Below the pieces are notes generated by a model that was not told the origin of the DNA, made no database searches, and was given only the letters and a program-made list of their open reading frames with translations. 64,000 nucleotides of DNA from Robertmurraya dakarensis. GTDB lineage: Bacteria; Bacillota; Bacilli; Bacillales; Cytobacillaceae. The position numbers were made by a program, and so were the translations under genes. The stretch's first letter is position 1. Each line of letters opens with the position of its first letter. Below are positions 25,993-33,725 of this stretch, one piece after another. Location of the stretch: contig NZ_LT707408.1 of NCBI RefSeq assembly GCF_900156875.1, forward strand, positions 665,042-729,041, given 5' to 3'.

Positions 25993-26268
25993 ATGAATGG
26001 ATCATTAGGAATTATTGAAACTAGAGGATTAACAGCAGCAATTGAAGCAGCGGATGCGATGCTTAAAGCAGCGAATGTCGAGGTTGTTGGAAGTGAAAAG
26101 ATTGGTTCAGGTTTAGTGTCCGTTATTATTCAAGGAGACGTAGGTGCTGTGAAAGCTGCAACAGAAGTAGGTGCAGAAGCGGCTCAGCGTGTTGGAGAAT
26201 TAGTGGCAGTGCATGTAATTCCAAGACCACATGGAGATATTTCAAAGCTTATTCCGAATTTAAAATAG
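25993..26268 (+). CDS. BMC-H shell protein 4, PduA/EutM-like
   Basis: A 91-residue canonical BMC-H protein: [54 protein letters not shown], then [20 protein letters not shown]. The KIGSGLV loop lines the hexamer pore. It is nearly identical to the next gene and so a product of tandem duplication. A strong AAGGAGGA site precedes it, in keeping with a major shell component. Confidence 0.95.
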   Translation: MNGSLGIIETRGLTAAIEAADAMLKAANVEVVGSEKIGSGLVSVIIQGDVGAVKAATEVGAEAAQRVGELVAVHVIPRPHGDISKLIPNLK

Positions 26269-26319
26269 TAATAGTATGAAATTATAAAAAAATCATATTG
26301 AATTTTAGGAGGACTTACG

Positions 26320-26595
26320 ATGAGTGGATCTTTAGGAGTTATTGAAACAAGAGGATTAACAGCAGCAATTGAAGCAGCAGATGCGATGTTGAAAGCAGCG
26401 AATGTTGAAATCGTTGGAAGTGAAAAAATCGGCTCGGGATTAGTATCAGTCATCGTTCAAGGTGAAGTAGGTGCCGTGAAGGCTGCAACAGAAGTTGGCG
26501 CAGAAGCGGCCCAGCGTGTCGGTGAGTTAGTCGCTGTACATGTAATTCCAAGACCACATTCTGATGTTGCGAAATTACTGCCATTTTTAAAGTGA
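26320..26595 (+). CDS. BMC-H shell protein 5, duplicate of protein 4
   Basis: A 91-residue BMC-H protein differing from the preceding one at about ten positions, mostly near the C-terminus ([11 protein letters not shown] instead of [11 protein letters not shown]). The shared first 60 residues, including the KIGSG pore loop, indicate recent duplication. GGAGGA lies at normal spacing. Paralogues of this type (PduA/PduJ) are usually the most abundant facet proteins. Confidence 0.95.
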   Translation: MSGSLGVIETRGLTAAIEAADAMLKAANVEIVGSEKIGSGLVSVIVQGEVGAVKAATEVGAEAAQRVGELVAVHVIPRPHSDVAKLLPFLK

Positions 26596-26609
26596 GACGG
26601 TGATTTGCC

Positions 26610-27272
26610 GTGAAAATAAACCAAGTACAATTAATTGAGGATATTACGAGATTAGTAGTAGCAGAACTTCAAAATCATCAACTTATGGAAAAGACGAAAA
26701 AAACGCATGTTCCGGTAAGTATTTCAGCAAGGCATCTTCATTTGCAGAGAGAGCATGTTGAGAAACTTTTTGGCACAGGCTATGAATTAACCTATTTTAA
26801 GGAGATATCGCAGCCTGGTCAATATGCCTGTAATGAAAAGGTTACCTTACAGGGGCCAAAAGGGATGATTGAAAACGTCCGAGTATTAGGACCGTTAAGG
26901 AAGCAAACACAAGTTGAAATATCGATGACGGATGCAAGGAAACTAGGAGTGAATCCCCCGGTGCGGCATTCTGGAGACCTAGCAGGCTCAGCGCCGCTTA
27001 CATTGATTGGTCCTAAGGGGACGGTTATGTTGGAGGAAGGCTGCATCATTGCTGACCGGCATATTCATATGACTCCAAATGATGCCCGAAAGTTCGGTGT
27101 AAGTGACAAACAAAAGGTTTCTGTCGTGGTCGAGGGTGTTAAGGGCGGCGTCATGGGTGAAGTTACCATCAGGGTGAACGAACGTTATGGATTAGATATG
27201 CATATCGACACGGATGATGCTAATGCTTTCAATTTAAAAGGAAACGAACAACTTAAAATAACCGTTGATTAA
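26610..27272 (+). CDS. pduL: Phosphotransacylase PduL, BMC cargo
   Basis: A 220-residue zinc phosphotransacylase, unrelated to Pta, converting acyl-CoA and phosphate to acyl-phosphate and free CoA. The two PTAC halves show HVPVSISARHLHLQREHVE (about 35-53) and ADRHIHMTPNDARKFG (about 148-163), with the metal-binding histidines, and DMHIDTDDANAF at the end. The first 25 residues (NQVQLIEDITRLVVAELQNH) are an amphipathic encapsulation helix. It recycles CoA inside the shell for the aldehyde dehydrogenase. The start is GTG 26610. Confidence 0.95.
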   Translation: MKINQVQLIEDITRLVVAELQNHQLMEKTKKTHVPVSISARHLHLQREHVEKLFGTGYELTYFKEISQPGQYACNEKVTLQGPKGMIENVRVLGPLRKQTQVEISMTDARKLGVNPPVRHSGDLAGSAPLTLIGPKGTVMLEEGCIIADRHIHMTPNDARKFGVSDKQKVSVVVEGVKGGVMGEVTIRVNERYGLDMHIDTDDANAFNLKGNEQLKITVD

Positions 27273-27286
27273 TGGAGGTTCTTATC

Positions 27287-27571
27287 ATGATGATTGGCAA
27301 GGTGGTAAGCAAGGTAGTGTCCACAAGAAAATATGATAGTTTGCAGGGGCTCAAACTGCTTGTTATACAGCCTTGCTATGGTGATAAGGGGGCCTGCTTT
27401 GTAGCAGCAGATGAGCTTGGTGCTGGAGAAGGAGAACTCGTGCTCGTTTCTACTGGAGATACGGCCAAGCACGCCTTAAGTAAAAACACACCAATTGATG
27501 CGATTGTCGTGGGGATTATCGATGTTGAACCGACGATTGATGCCGCAGGGGATGCAGGTGATAAACGATGA
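27287..27571 (+). CDS. BMC-P vertex protein, EutN/CcmL family
   Basis: A 94-residue pentamer-forming protein that caps the shell vertices. It begins MIGKVVSKVVSTRKYDSLQGLKLLVIQP and contains GAGEGELVLVSTGDTAKHAL and AIVVGIIDVEP, the full EutN/CcmL pattern. I chose ATG 27287, eight bases after GGAGG; the ATG at 27272 overlaps that site. Its stop overlaps the ATG of the flavoprotein gene (ATGA). Confidence 0.93.
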   Translation: MMIGKVVSKVVSTRKYDSLQGLKLLVIQPCYGDKGACFVAADELGAGEGELVLVSTGDTAKHALSKNTPIDAIVVGIIDVEPTIDAAGDAGDKR

Positions 27572-28899
27572 AGCTGGTAGTAATTGGAGGGGTAGCGGCA
27601 GGAATGTCTGCTGCCTCTAAATTTAGAAGACTGAATCCAGATGCGAAAATCGTTGTCTATGAAAAAGGAAGCTATTTATCATATGGTGCTTGCGGGCTTC
27701 CGTACTATGTTTCTGGCGAAAACGATGATTATACAAAAATGATCGCAAGGACGAAGGAACAGTTTGAGGCAATGGGTATGGAGATTCATCTTCAGCACGA
27801 GGTCGTCAAGGTGGTACCTGAAAAGAAACAAGTGATGATTAAGGACCGTTACAGCAATAAATTATTTATTGATACGTATGACAAGCTTATGGTCTCGACT
27901 GGCACGATTCCATTGATTCCTCCTTTCCCTGGCAGAGATTTAGCGAATATTCATGTTCTTAAAACGCTGGAGGATGGAATTGTTTTGAAAAAAATTGCCG
28001 ATCAGCCAAGTATAAAAGATGTTGTCATTGTCGGCGGTGGTTATATTGGTATAGAAGTTGTTGAGGCGATGCTTCGCTTAGGGAAAAGAGTCAGGGTGGT
28101 AGAACTTGCTGACCGAATTCTTAGAACGTTTGATTCGGAACTAACGGAGATGGCTGAACAAGAGCTAGTGGAACATGGAGTTGAACTGAACCTAGGAGAA
28201 AAAGTGGAAGGATTTATTGGGACTGATACAGTTCAAGCAGTACAAACCGATAAAGGTCAATATCGTGCAGACTTAGTACTCCTCTCGATTGGTGTAAAGC
28301 CAGCAACAAAATTTTTAGATGGTTCAGGGATTTCACTTGCCGAAAATGGGGCTGTGATCATTGATAGGGAAATGAGAACAAATGTAAAAGATGTCTATTC
28401 TGCTGGTGACTGTGCACAGGTGTATCATAAAGTTATGGAAGAAAACGCATTTATCCCACTTGGAACAAATGCTAATAAATGTGGACGACTAGCGGGTGCT
28501 AATATGGCCGGACAGCATCAAAAATATGTAGGTACGCTTGGAAGTGCGGCCATTAAGGTTTGCAATCTGGAAATGGGGAGAACAGGGCTTTCTGAGTTTG
28601 AAGCACAGAATTTAGCGATTGATTATAGTACTGTTTTTGTAAAAAGTGCTGATCATCCAGGCTACTATCCAGACCAAACCCCTATTTGGATCAAATTAAT
28701 TTGTGAAAAGAGAACAAGAAGGATCCTTGGTGCGCAGGCTATCGGCCAAAAAGGGGCAGTTCTTCGAATCGATATCTTTGCCGTTGCCATTCATAATGGG
28801 ATGTCAGCAGATGAGCTGGGGATGACTGATTTAGTTTACGCTCCGCCATTTGCAGGAGTCTGGGATGCTGTTCATATTGCTTGCAATGCGGTAAAATAA
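27568..28899 (+). CDS. CoA-disulfide reductase / NADH oxidase-like flavoprotein
   Basis: A 443-residue FAD- and NAD(P)H-dependent oxidoreductase. The FAD site is VIGGVAAGMSAASKFRR (5-21), the redox cysteine C42 in SYGACGLPYYVSG, the NAD site VIVGGGYIGIEVVEAMLRLGKRVRVVE (about 153-179) and YSAGDCA near residue 275, with a dimerisation domain after residue 320. A single cysteine of this kind occurs in CoA-disulfide reductases and in water-forming NADH oxidases. In this operon it could regenerate NAD+ (no alcohol dehydrogenase is present) or keep CoA reduced. It shows no obvious encapsulation helix. Confidence 0.85.
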   Translation: MKLVVIGGVAAGMSAASKFRRLNPDAKIVVYEKGSYLSYGACGLPYYVSGENDDYTKMIARTKEQFEAMGMEIHLQHEVVKVVPEKKQVMIKDRYSNKLFIDTYDKLMVSTGTIPLIPPFPGRDLANIHVLKTLEDGIVLKKIADQPSIKDVVIVGGGYIGIEVVEAMLRLGKRVRVVELADRILRTFDSELTEMAEQELVEHGVELNLGEKVEGFIGTDTVQAVQTDKGQYRADLVLLSIGVKPATKFLDGSGISLAENGAVIIDREMRTNVKDVYSAGDCAQVYHKVMEENAFIPLGTNANKCGRLAGANMAGQHQKYVGTLGSAAIKVCNLEMGRTGLSEFEAQNLAIDYSTVFVKSADHPGYYPDQTPIWIKLICEKRTRRILGAQAIGQKGAVLRIDIFAVAIHNGMSADELGMTDLVYAPPFAGVWDAVHIACNAVK

Positions 28900-28947
28900 C
28901 CAATTCTTATAATAGGATTGGACTTCATAGAGGAGTACGGAGGTGCC

Positions 28948-29790
28948 GTGAAATTGAAGAAGGTTGTTAGTTTAAAAGAGGCAATTGGAATCATCAATGA
29001 TGGGGATATGGTTTCCTTTGGCGGGAATGTCCTTCACCGGGCTCCAATGGCGGCTGTGAGGGAAATTGCCCGGCAGCATAAACGAAATCTAAGGATAGTC
29101 AAAACAGCTGGTGCTCAAGACGTTGACCTGTTGTGTGCGATGGACTGCGTTCAGTCGGTGGATGCTGGTTTTATCAGCTATGAAACAAAATACGGACTTG
29201 CAGCGCATTACCGAAAAGGGGTGCAAGAAGGCAGGATTAAAGGGAATGAGCATGCTTGTTACACAGTCATCTGTGCGCTGAGAGGTGCGGCCATGAACGT
29301 CCCGTTTATGCCGGTAAAAGGCCTTAATGCAGGAGATTTGTTATTAAAAAATGACTATTTTGTCGTTGTTGAAGATCCGTTTGGAGGGGAACCAGTTACT
29401 CTGGTAAAGTCCTTGATGCCAGATGTGGCGGTCATTCATGTGCAGGAATGCGATATTAAGGGGAATAGTATAATTCATGGACCTAAATTTGAGGATATTT
29501 TAATAAGCCGGGCAGCAAAAAAAGTCATTGTGACAACGGAACAAATTGTACCAGAAAGCAAGACAAGACTTAACGCTGAACGGGTTGATATTCCTGGTTT
29601 CTTAGTAAATGCTGTAGTCCATGTTCCCAATGGGGCTGCTCCAGCTGCATGTTATCGAAAGTATGAGGTTGATGATCAATCATTATCTGCTTTTATAGCG
29701 ATGAAAACAAAAGAAGAAATACAAGAATACTTAAAAGGATATGAAACAAAAGATTATGTTGGGGAAAGGATGGCTGGACGCATATGGTGA
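28948..29790 (+). CDS. CoA-transferase subunit A (glutaconate CoA-transferase type)
   Basis: A 280-residue family I CoA-transferase alpha subunit: VVSLKEAIGIINDGDMVSFGGNVLHRAPMAAVREIARQ at the N-terminus, then KTAGAQDVDLL and VKSLMPDVAVIHVQECDIKGN. It resembles GctA-like proteins. GTG 28948 follows GGAGGTG closely; TTG 28954 is an alternative. The stop overlaps subunit B by 7 bases. The substrate is not evident. A transferase is not part of classical metabolosomes, which usually end with acetate kinase. Confidence 0.82.
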   Translation: MKLKKVVSLKEAIGIINDGDMVSFGGNVLHRAPMAAVREIARQHKRNLRIVKTAGAQDVDLLCAMDCVQSVDAGFISYETKYGLAAHYRKGVQEGRIKGNEHACYTVICALRGAAMNVPFMPVKGLNAGDLLLKNDYFVVVEDPFGGEPVTLVKSLMPDVAVIHVQECDIKGNSIIHGPKFEDILISRAAKKVIVTTEQIVPESKTRLNAERVDIPGFLVNAVVHVPNGAAPAACYRKYEVDDQSLSAFIAMKTKEEIQEYLKGYETKDYVGERMAGRIW

Positions 29791-30509
29791 ACACAGATTA
29801 CAGAATCAGCGATATCATGACATGTGCGATTGCAAATATGCTCCGAGACGGTGAAACGGTCTTTCATGGGGTCTCTTCTCATTTGCCGATGGTTGCCATG
29901 ATGCTTGCTAAATCCTTACATGCCCCTGATTTAGTTCATTTAAACATCCCTGGAGGTGTTAATCCAGGCTCCATTCATAAAAGCTCATACTCTTCTGCTG
30001 GATCAGATTTATTGGCAAGTGCTGAAAGCTACTTTCCGCTGGAACAGGTTTTTGATCTGTCGATGCGCGGTAAGCTTGATGTAGCTTTTCTTGGGGGAAT
30101 ACAATTTGACATAGATGGGAATATCAACGCTTCTGTTATAGGTGACTACCATAAACCAAAGGTGAGGCTGCCTGGAGGAGCTGGAAGTGCCGTTCTTATT
30201 CCTACTGCAAAAAAAGCAATCATTTGGAGAACCAAGCATGACAAGCGAACGTTCGTGGAAAATGTAGATTTTGTTACAACTCGGGGAAATCTATGGAGGA
30301 TTGTCACACCTTTATGCGTGTTTGAATTCCGTAATGGAAAGCTGCATCTTGAAAGTATTCATCCAAACTCGAGTTTGGATGAAGTCAGAGAGAATACTGG
30401 CTTTGAGCTTCTTTATGATGAAATTAAATACACCGAACCTCCAAGTAAACAAGAACTGACGATGTTGAAAAAGATTGATCCGCATGATTACCGTTCAATT
30501 GAATTTTAA
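29784..30509 (+). CDS. CoA-transferase subunit B-like, catalytic Glu motif not recognised
   Basis: A 241-residue beta subunit partner of the preceding gene, similar to GctB/IpdB: ISDIMTCAIANMLRDGETVFHGVSSHLPMVAMMLAKSLHAPDLVHLN, then RGKLDVAFLGGIQFDIDGNINASVIGD and LPGGAGSAVLIPTAKK. In CoA-transferases the segment after the first domain carries an ESG or ENG motif whose Glu forms the CoA thioester. Here the corresponding stretch reads NIPGGVNPGS without Glu. It may act as a thioester hydrolase or lyase, as IpdAB does, rather than as a transferase. Last gene of the BMC operon. Confidence 0.78.
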   Translation: MVNTDYRISDIMTCAIANMLRDGETVFHGVSSHLPMVAMMLAKSLHAPDLVHLNIPGGVNPGSIHKSSYSSAGSDLLASAESYFPLEQVFDLSMRGKLDVAFLGGIQFDIDGNINASVIGDYHKPKVRLPGGAGSAVLIPTAKKAIIWRTKHDKRTFVENVDFVTTRGNLWRIVTPLCVFEFRNGKLHLESIHPNSSLDEVRENTGFELLYDEIKYTEPPSKQELTMLKKIDPHDYRSIEF

Positions 30510-30517
30510 CTCTTGAA

Positions 30518-30551
30518 AACCTTAGTCGTGAACCTTTACTAAGGTTTTTTT
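30518..30551 (+). terminator. Terminator of the aldolase/BMC operon
   Basis: AACCTTAGT (30518-30526) pairs with ACTAAGGTT (30538-30546), followed by TTTTT. It ends an operon of about 8 kb running from the aldolase to the CoA-transferase pair. Confidence 0.85.
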
Positions 30552-30636
30552 GTGCAGTTTTTTATGTAATGCAATGATAGCGAGGTGGTTCATAATGTGT
30601 TAGAATTATCTGAAAAACAGAGAAGGAGGATTAATA

Positions 30637-31053
30637 ATGAAAAGTGATTATCAATTTTCGCATCGTTTAAAGGTTCGTTACTCCGAAATAGATGGTCAAA
30701 AGATCGTTTTCAATGCACATTATCTCACTTACTTGGATATTGCAGTTTCAGAATATTTTGAGGAAGGGGTGGGGCTTGATTTACATAGTTTAGCAGAGAG
30801 CGGTGAATTTGATTTTGTGCTGGCAAAGTCCACGTTGGAATATAAGAGTCCGGCAAGGCTGGGGGATTGGCTGGATATTTGGTGTAAGACCGGCAGAATC
30901 GGAAACTCTAGTATAACGATGAATTTTATGATTACGAGAGAAGGAGAGGAAGATCCGTTATTACTTGCAGAAATTATTTACGTTAGTTACAACGTTTACA
31001 AGAATTCCTCTCAGCCAATACCAGAACATATCCGGGAGAATAGAGAGTTTTGA
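30637..31053 (+). CDS. Acyl-CoA thioesterase, YbgC/4-hydroxybenzoyl-CoA type
   Basis: A 138-residue hotdog-fold thioesterase that hydrolyses an acyl-CoA. KVRYSEIDGQKIVFNAHYLTYLDIAVSEYFEE (about 12-43) has the position equivalent to the catalytic Asp of the YbgC/4HBT family (SEID) and the hallmark N-x-Y-L helix. VLAKSTLEYKSPARLGDWLDI continues the sheet. AGGAGGA lies at good spacing. It stands alone between the BMC terminator and a transporter gene. Confidence 0.85.
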   Translation: MKSDYQFSHRLKVRYSEIDGQKIVFNAHYLTYLDIAVSEYFEEGVGLDLHSLAESGEFDFVLAKSTLEYKSPARLGDWLDIWCKTGRIGNSSITMNFMITREGEEDPLLLAEIIYVSYNVYKNSSQPIPEHIRENREF

Positions 31054-31143
31054 AGGCGGAAATTAAAAGTTTCGCTTCCATTAGTAAAAAATGCGTTATA
31101 ATGATGTGACAGGTAAATACGTTAGCAAGGAGAATTTATCTTG

Positions 31144-32367
31144 ATGAAACTTCAAAACCTAGTCACTCCATTTCCTTTAAAAGACTTAAATCAAAAAAAT
31201 ATATCAGCGGGGCTTGTATCAGGAATCTTTATCATTGCCGGCCCTACTGCTTTAATACTGGAAGCTTCTGCGAGTGGCGGATTTACGATGGCGCAGACGA
31301 TTATGTGGATCTTTTCCGTGTACGTATTTGGCGGATTGTTTGGGATCTTTGTTCCTTTATATTATCGAATGCCGATTGTTGGCGGACATTCCATAACAGG
31401 AGTCGCTTTTCTGGCAACCGTCACTACACAATTTACTTTCCATGAGCTACTAGGTTCGTATATTATGTCTGGTTTGTTGATGCTGGTTATTGGAGTGCTA
31501 GGATTTTTTTCTAAATTAATTAAATTTGTCCCAAAAGAGATTATTTCGGCCATGCTTGCTGGAATGATTACAAAATATATGGTGAACTTTATTATTTCTA
31601 TTAATCAATTGATTGCCGTTGGTATTGCAGCGTTGCTGGCATTTTTGATTACAACGAGGTGGAGAACAAAGGTACCTCCGATTATCGCTGCGATTCTGAC
31701 AGGTTTCATTGTACTATTGCTTTTCTATCCGTTAAGCAGTGGTGAGTGGTCATCGGGACTTTTCATTCCACAAATCCAGCAGCCTGAGTTTAACATGCTG
31801 AGTTTCTTATCGGTAGCGGTCCCGCTTGCTCTTGTTATTTTAAGTAATGATGCAGCGGTAGGTCTTAGCGGTTTAGAGCAGAATCAGTATCGTCCTCCTG
31901 TTAATAGATTAATTTCGCTGAGTGGTATTTTCTCTTGTATTGCCAGTTTCTTTGGCGGACAGTCAGCAAATGTAGCCGGAATGGCAACAGTTATTTGTGC
32001 GGATAAGGAAGCGGGTCCAAAGGAAAAAAGATACATGGGTGCGGTTGTCTCTGGAGTACTGCTCCTGGTATTCGGAGTATTTGCATGGAAGTTGATTCCG
32101 TTCATTCAAGCGCTGCCCCAAGAATTTATATCCATGATCGTTGGTTTTTCTTTACTTGGAGTGTTCGGGAACAATCTGCATATTGGTTTCTCCAAACCAA
32201 CTATGAAGATTAGCGCCTCGTTTGCCTTCATGATTGCATTGTCTAACATTACCATTTTGAATATTAGTGCTCCTGTTTGGTCGCTTTTAATCGGAACGAT
32301 CCTGGCGAGGTATGTTGAAATAGATACGATGACTAAAATCGAGGAAAAGGTAAAAGATACAGCCTAA
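31144..32367 (+). CDS. BenE-type benzoate/H+ symporter family protein
   Basis: A 407-residue membrane protein with 11-12 hydrophobic segments, matching the BenE family: SAGLVSGIFIIAGPTALILEAS near the start, GGHSITGVAFLATV, and SNDAAVGLSGLEQNQYRPPVNRLISLSGIFSCIASFFGGQSANVAGMATVICA in the middle. BenE proteins import benzoate with protons and are distantly related to xanthine/uracil carriers. No benzoate catabolism genes lie here, so another weak acid is possible. ATG 31144 and TTG 31141 are both compatible with AAGGAGAA. Confidence 0.82.
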   Translation: MKLQNLVTPFPLKDLNQKNISAGLVSGIFIIAGPTALILEASASGGFTMAQTIMWIFSVYVFGGLFGIFVPLYYRMPIVGGHSITGVAFLATVTTQFTFHELLGSYIMSGLLMLVIGVLGFFSKLIKFVPKEIISAMLAGMITKYMVNFIISINQLIAVGIAALLAFLITTRWRTKVPPIIAAILTGFIVLLLFYPLSSGEWSSGLFIPQIQQPEFNMLSFLSVAVPLALVILSNDAAVGLSGLEQNQYRPPVNRLISLSGIFSCIASFFGGQSANVAGMATVICADKEAGPKEKRYMGAVVSGVLLLVFGVFAWKLIPFIQALPQEFISMIVGFSLLGVFGNNLHIGFSKPTMKISASFAFMIALSNITILNISAPVWSLLIGTILARYVEIDTMTKIEEKVKDTA

Positions 32368-32385
32368 TATGATACATGCATTAAA

Positions 32386-32414
32386 AGTCGTACGGTGATC
32401 CGTACGATTTTTTT
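32386..32414 (+). terminator. Terminator of the BenE-type gene
   Basis: TCGTACGG (32388-32395) pairs with CCGTACGA (32400-32407) around TGAT, followed by TTTTTTT. The stem is a strict palindrome upstream of the granule promoter, so a protein-binding role is also possible. Confidence 0.8.
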
Positions 32415-32511
32415 GATATAAAATATTCAATCCTAAGTCTAGTAATTTTTACCCAAAAAGGAGTATTAAAAAAATAAACAAATTTTGAGTTGTCACGGTG
32501 AGTGGGTTATG

Positions 32512-32528
32512 TTGGCATGGTTTTTGCA
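32512..32528 (+). promoter_or_regulatory. Sigma-54 (-24/-12) promoter of the PHA granule operon
   Basis: TTGGCAT-GGTTT-TTGCA has the GG and GC dinucleotides exactly 12 bases apart, with TGGCA and TTGCA matching the sigma-54 consensus. It is about 160 bases before the first granule gene. An enhancer-binding activator is encoded 5 kb downstream at 37646. No copy of the GGTGC/GCACC activator-like sites seen at 39056-39137 was found here. Confidence 0.75.
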
Positions 32529-32685
32529 TAATTAATAATTAGAGTTTAGCCTTGTTCAGTTATTGATGTGTGTGTTGGTTTTTAGCATTAAGGACGGGGA
32601 TGGGGTTAGAAGAGATACATAAGACAGATACCCTTATATTGAAACTGCCGTAAAACTAGACAATCAAAAGAGAAAGGTATTGTAG

Positions 32686-33129
32686 ATGCCGGACAGCATA
32701 ATAAAAGAAGAAGTGTATAAAGAGTACAAGAAGCTAGAAGATGATTGTAATCGAAAAATGAGACAATTAGTCAATTGTACTCATTTTGTTAGAAGGTTAC
32801 AAGAGATGCTGGATGTTCACATTCAAGTAGTTGAGATGAAAAGGAAGACTATAAGGGGCTTGTTAGACACGATGAAAGTTCCCAATAAAGATGACTTTGC
32901 GTGCTTAGCAAAAAAGGCCATAACAAATGAAAACAAGGTTGATCATTTGGATGATCTGCTATATGAACTGCTGCAAAACCAACACACCAATAAACTTGCA
33001 ATCATATCTCTAAAAGCAGCTCTGCAGAATTTGTCAAAGAGTTTGGAAGAGGAATCTTTTCAGACTCATAGAATAGATTATCTGAGGAGTGAGCTAAAAG
33101 AGATAAAAAAACTCTTTCGTGAAGATTAA
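32686..33129 (+). CDS. PhaR/PhaE-like granule protein
   Basis: A 147-residue, highly charged, mostly helical cytosolic protein. The segment VPNKDDFACLAKKAITNENKVDHLDDLLYEL (about 65-95) matches in layout the PhaR segment LPTKKDVANVAKLSIQTEEKLDSLEEQLWKL encoded at 33726. The shared pattern is P-x-K-x-D, AK, E-x-K-x-D-x-L. It therefore looks like a shortened paralogue of the PHA synthase subunit PhaR or a phasin. It is first in a four-gene set leading to phaC and lies downstream of a sigma-54 promoter. Exact role unknown. Confidence 0.6.
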   Translation: MPDSIIKEEVYKEYKKLEDDCNRKMRQLVNCTHFVRRLQEMLDVHIQVVEMKRKTIRGLLDTMKVPNKDDFACLAKKAITNENKVDHLDDLLYELLQNQHTNKLAIISLKAALQNLSKSLEEESFQTHRIDYLRSELKEIKKLFRED

Positions 33130-33147
33130 TAAAGGAGGAACTACGGG

Positions 33148-33702
33148 ATGACAAACAGTTTAGAATCAGAGAAAAAAACAACAAGCATTGACCTTCTATG
33201 GGAACAGGCTTTAAGGGAAGTGGATGCTTGGGTGGACTGTGCCAAAAAACGTGAGGATGTACTTTTAAATTCTACCAAACAGTTTGCTGAAAACCTGAAA
33301 CGTAACCAACAGAACATAAAGGAGCTGGCAGAACAGTTTTCCAGCGAATTACGTGCCTGGGACAGAAAATCCAAGGAGGAATTTTTAACTGCAACTGCAA
33401 GTCTTCATTATATTTTTCCTGTGAAATCCTTCGAAGAGATCAATGAACAATTAGATAATGCCGACCATAAAGCAGCGGAACTTACATCAACGGCTCTCGG
33501 CAGCTTAGTGAATGATGAACAGATTAACAGGTTGATTGCTTCAGTCGAGCAGTCCATTGAATTCAGAAGGAAAAATAGAGAGCAGTATGTGAATAGTGTT
33601 AAAGAAACTGCCTCAATCATTCGAGATAATCAACGGGCCTTGCTCGAAATCATGTCTAATCAAGTGAAAAATCTATTTTTTCCGTTCCATAAATATGTAT
33701 AA
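33148..33702 (+). CDS. Phasin-like helical protein of the PHA operon
   Basis: A 184-residue protein predicted to be almost wholly alpha-helical, rich in Lys/Glu/Asn/Gln, without membrane segments or cysteine motifs. The N-terminal SIDLLWEQALREVDAWVDCAKKREDVLLNSTKQFAENLKRNQQNIKELAEQF resembles phasins that coat polyhydroxyalkanoate granules. Position between the PhaR-like gene and phaR supports that. AGGAGGA precedes ATG 33148. I do not recognise a named family with certainty. Confidence 0.55.
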   Translation: MTNSLESEKKTTSIDLLWEQALREVDAWVDCAKKREDVLLNSTKQFAENLKRNQQNIKELAEQFSSELRAWDRKSKEEFLTATASLHYIFPVKSFEEINEQLDNADHKAAELTSTALGSLVNDEQINRLIASVEQSIEFRRKNREQYVNSVKETASIIRDNQRALLEIMSNQVKNLFFPFHKYV

Positions 33703-33725
33703 AGAGATGATTGGAGGAAACGTCA

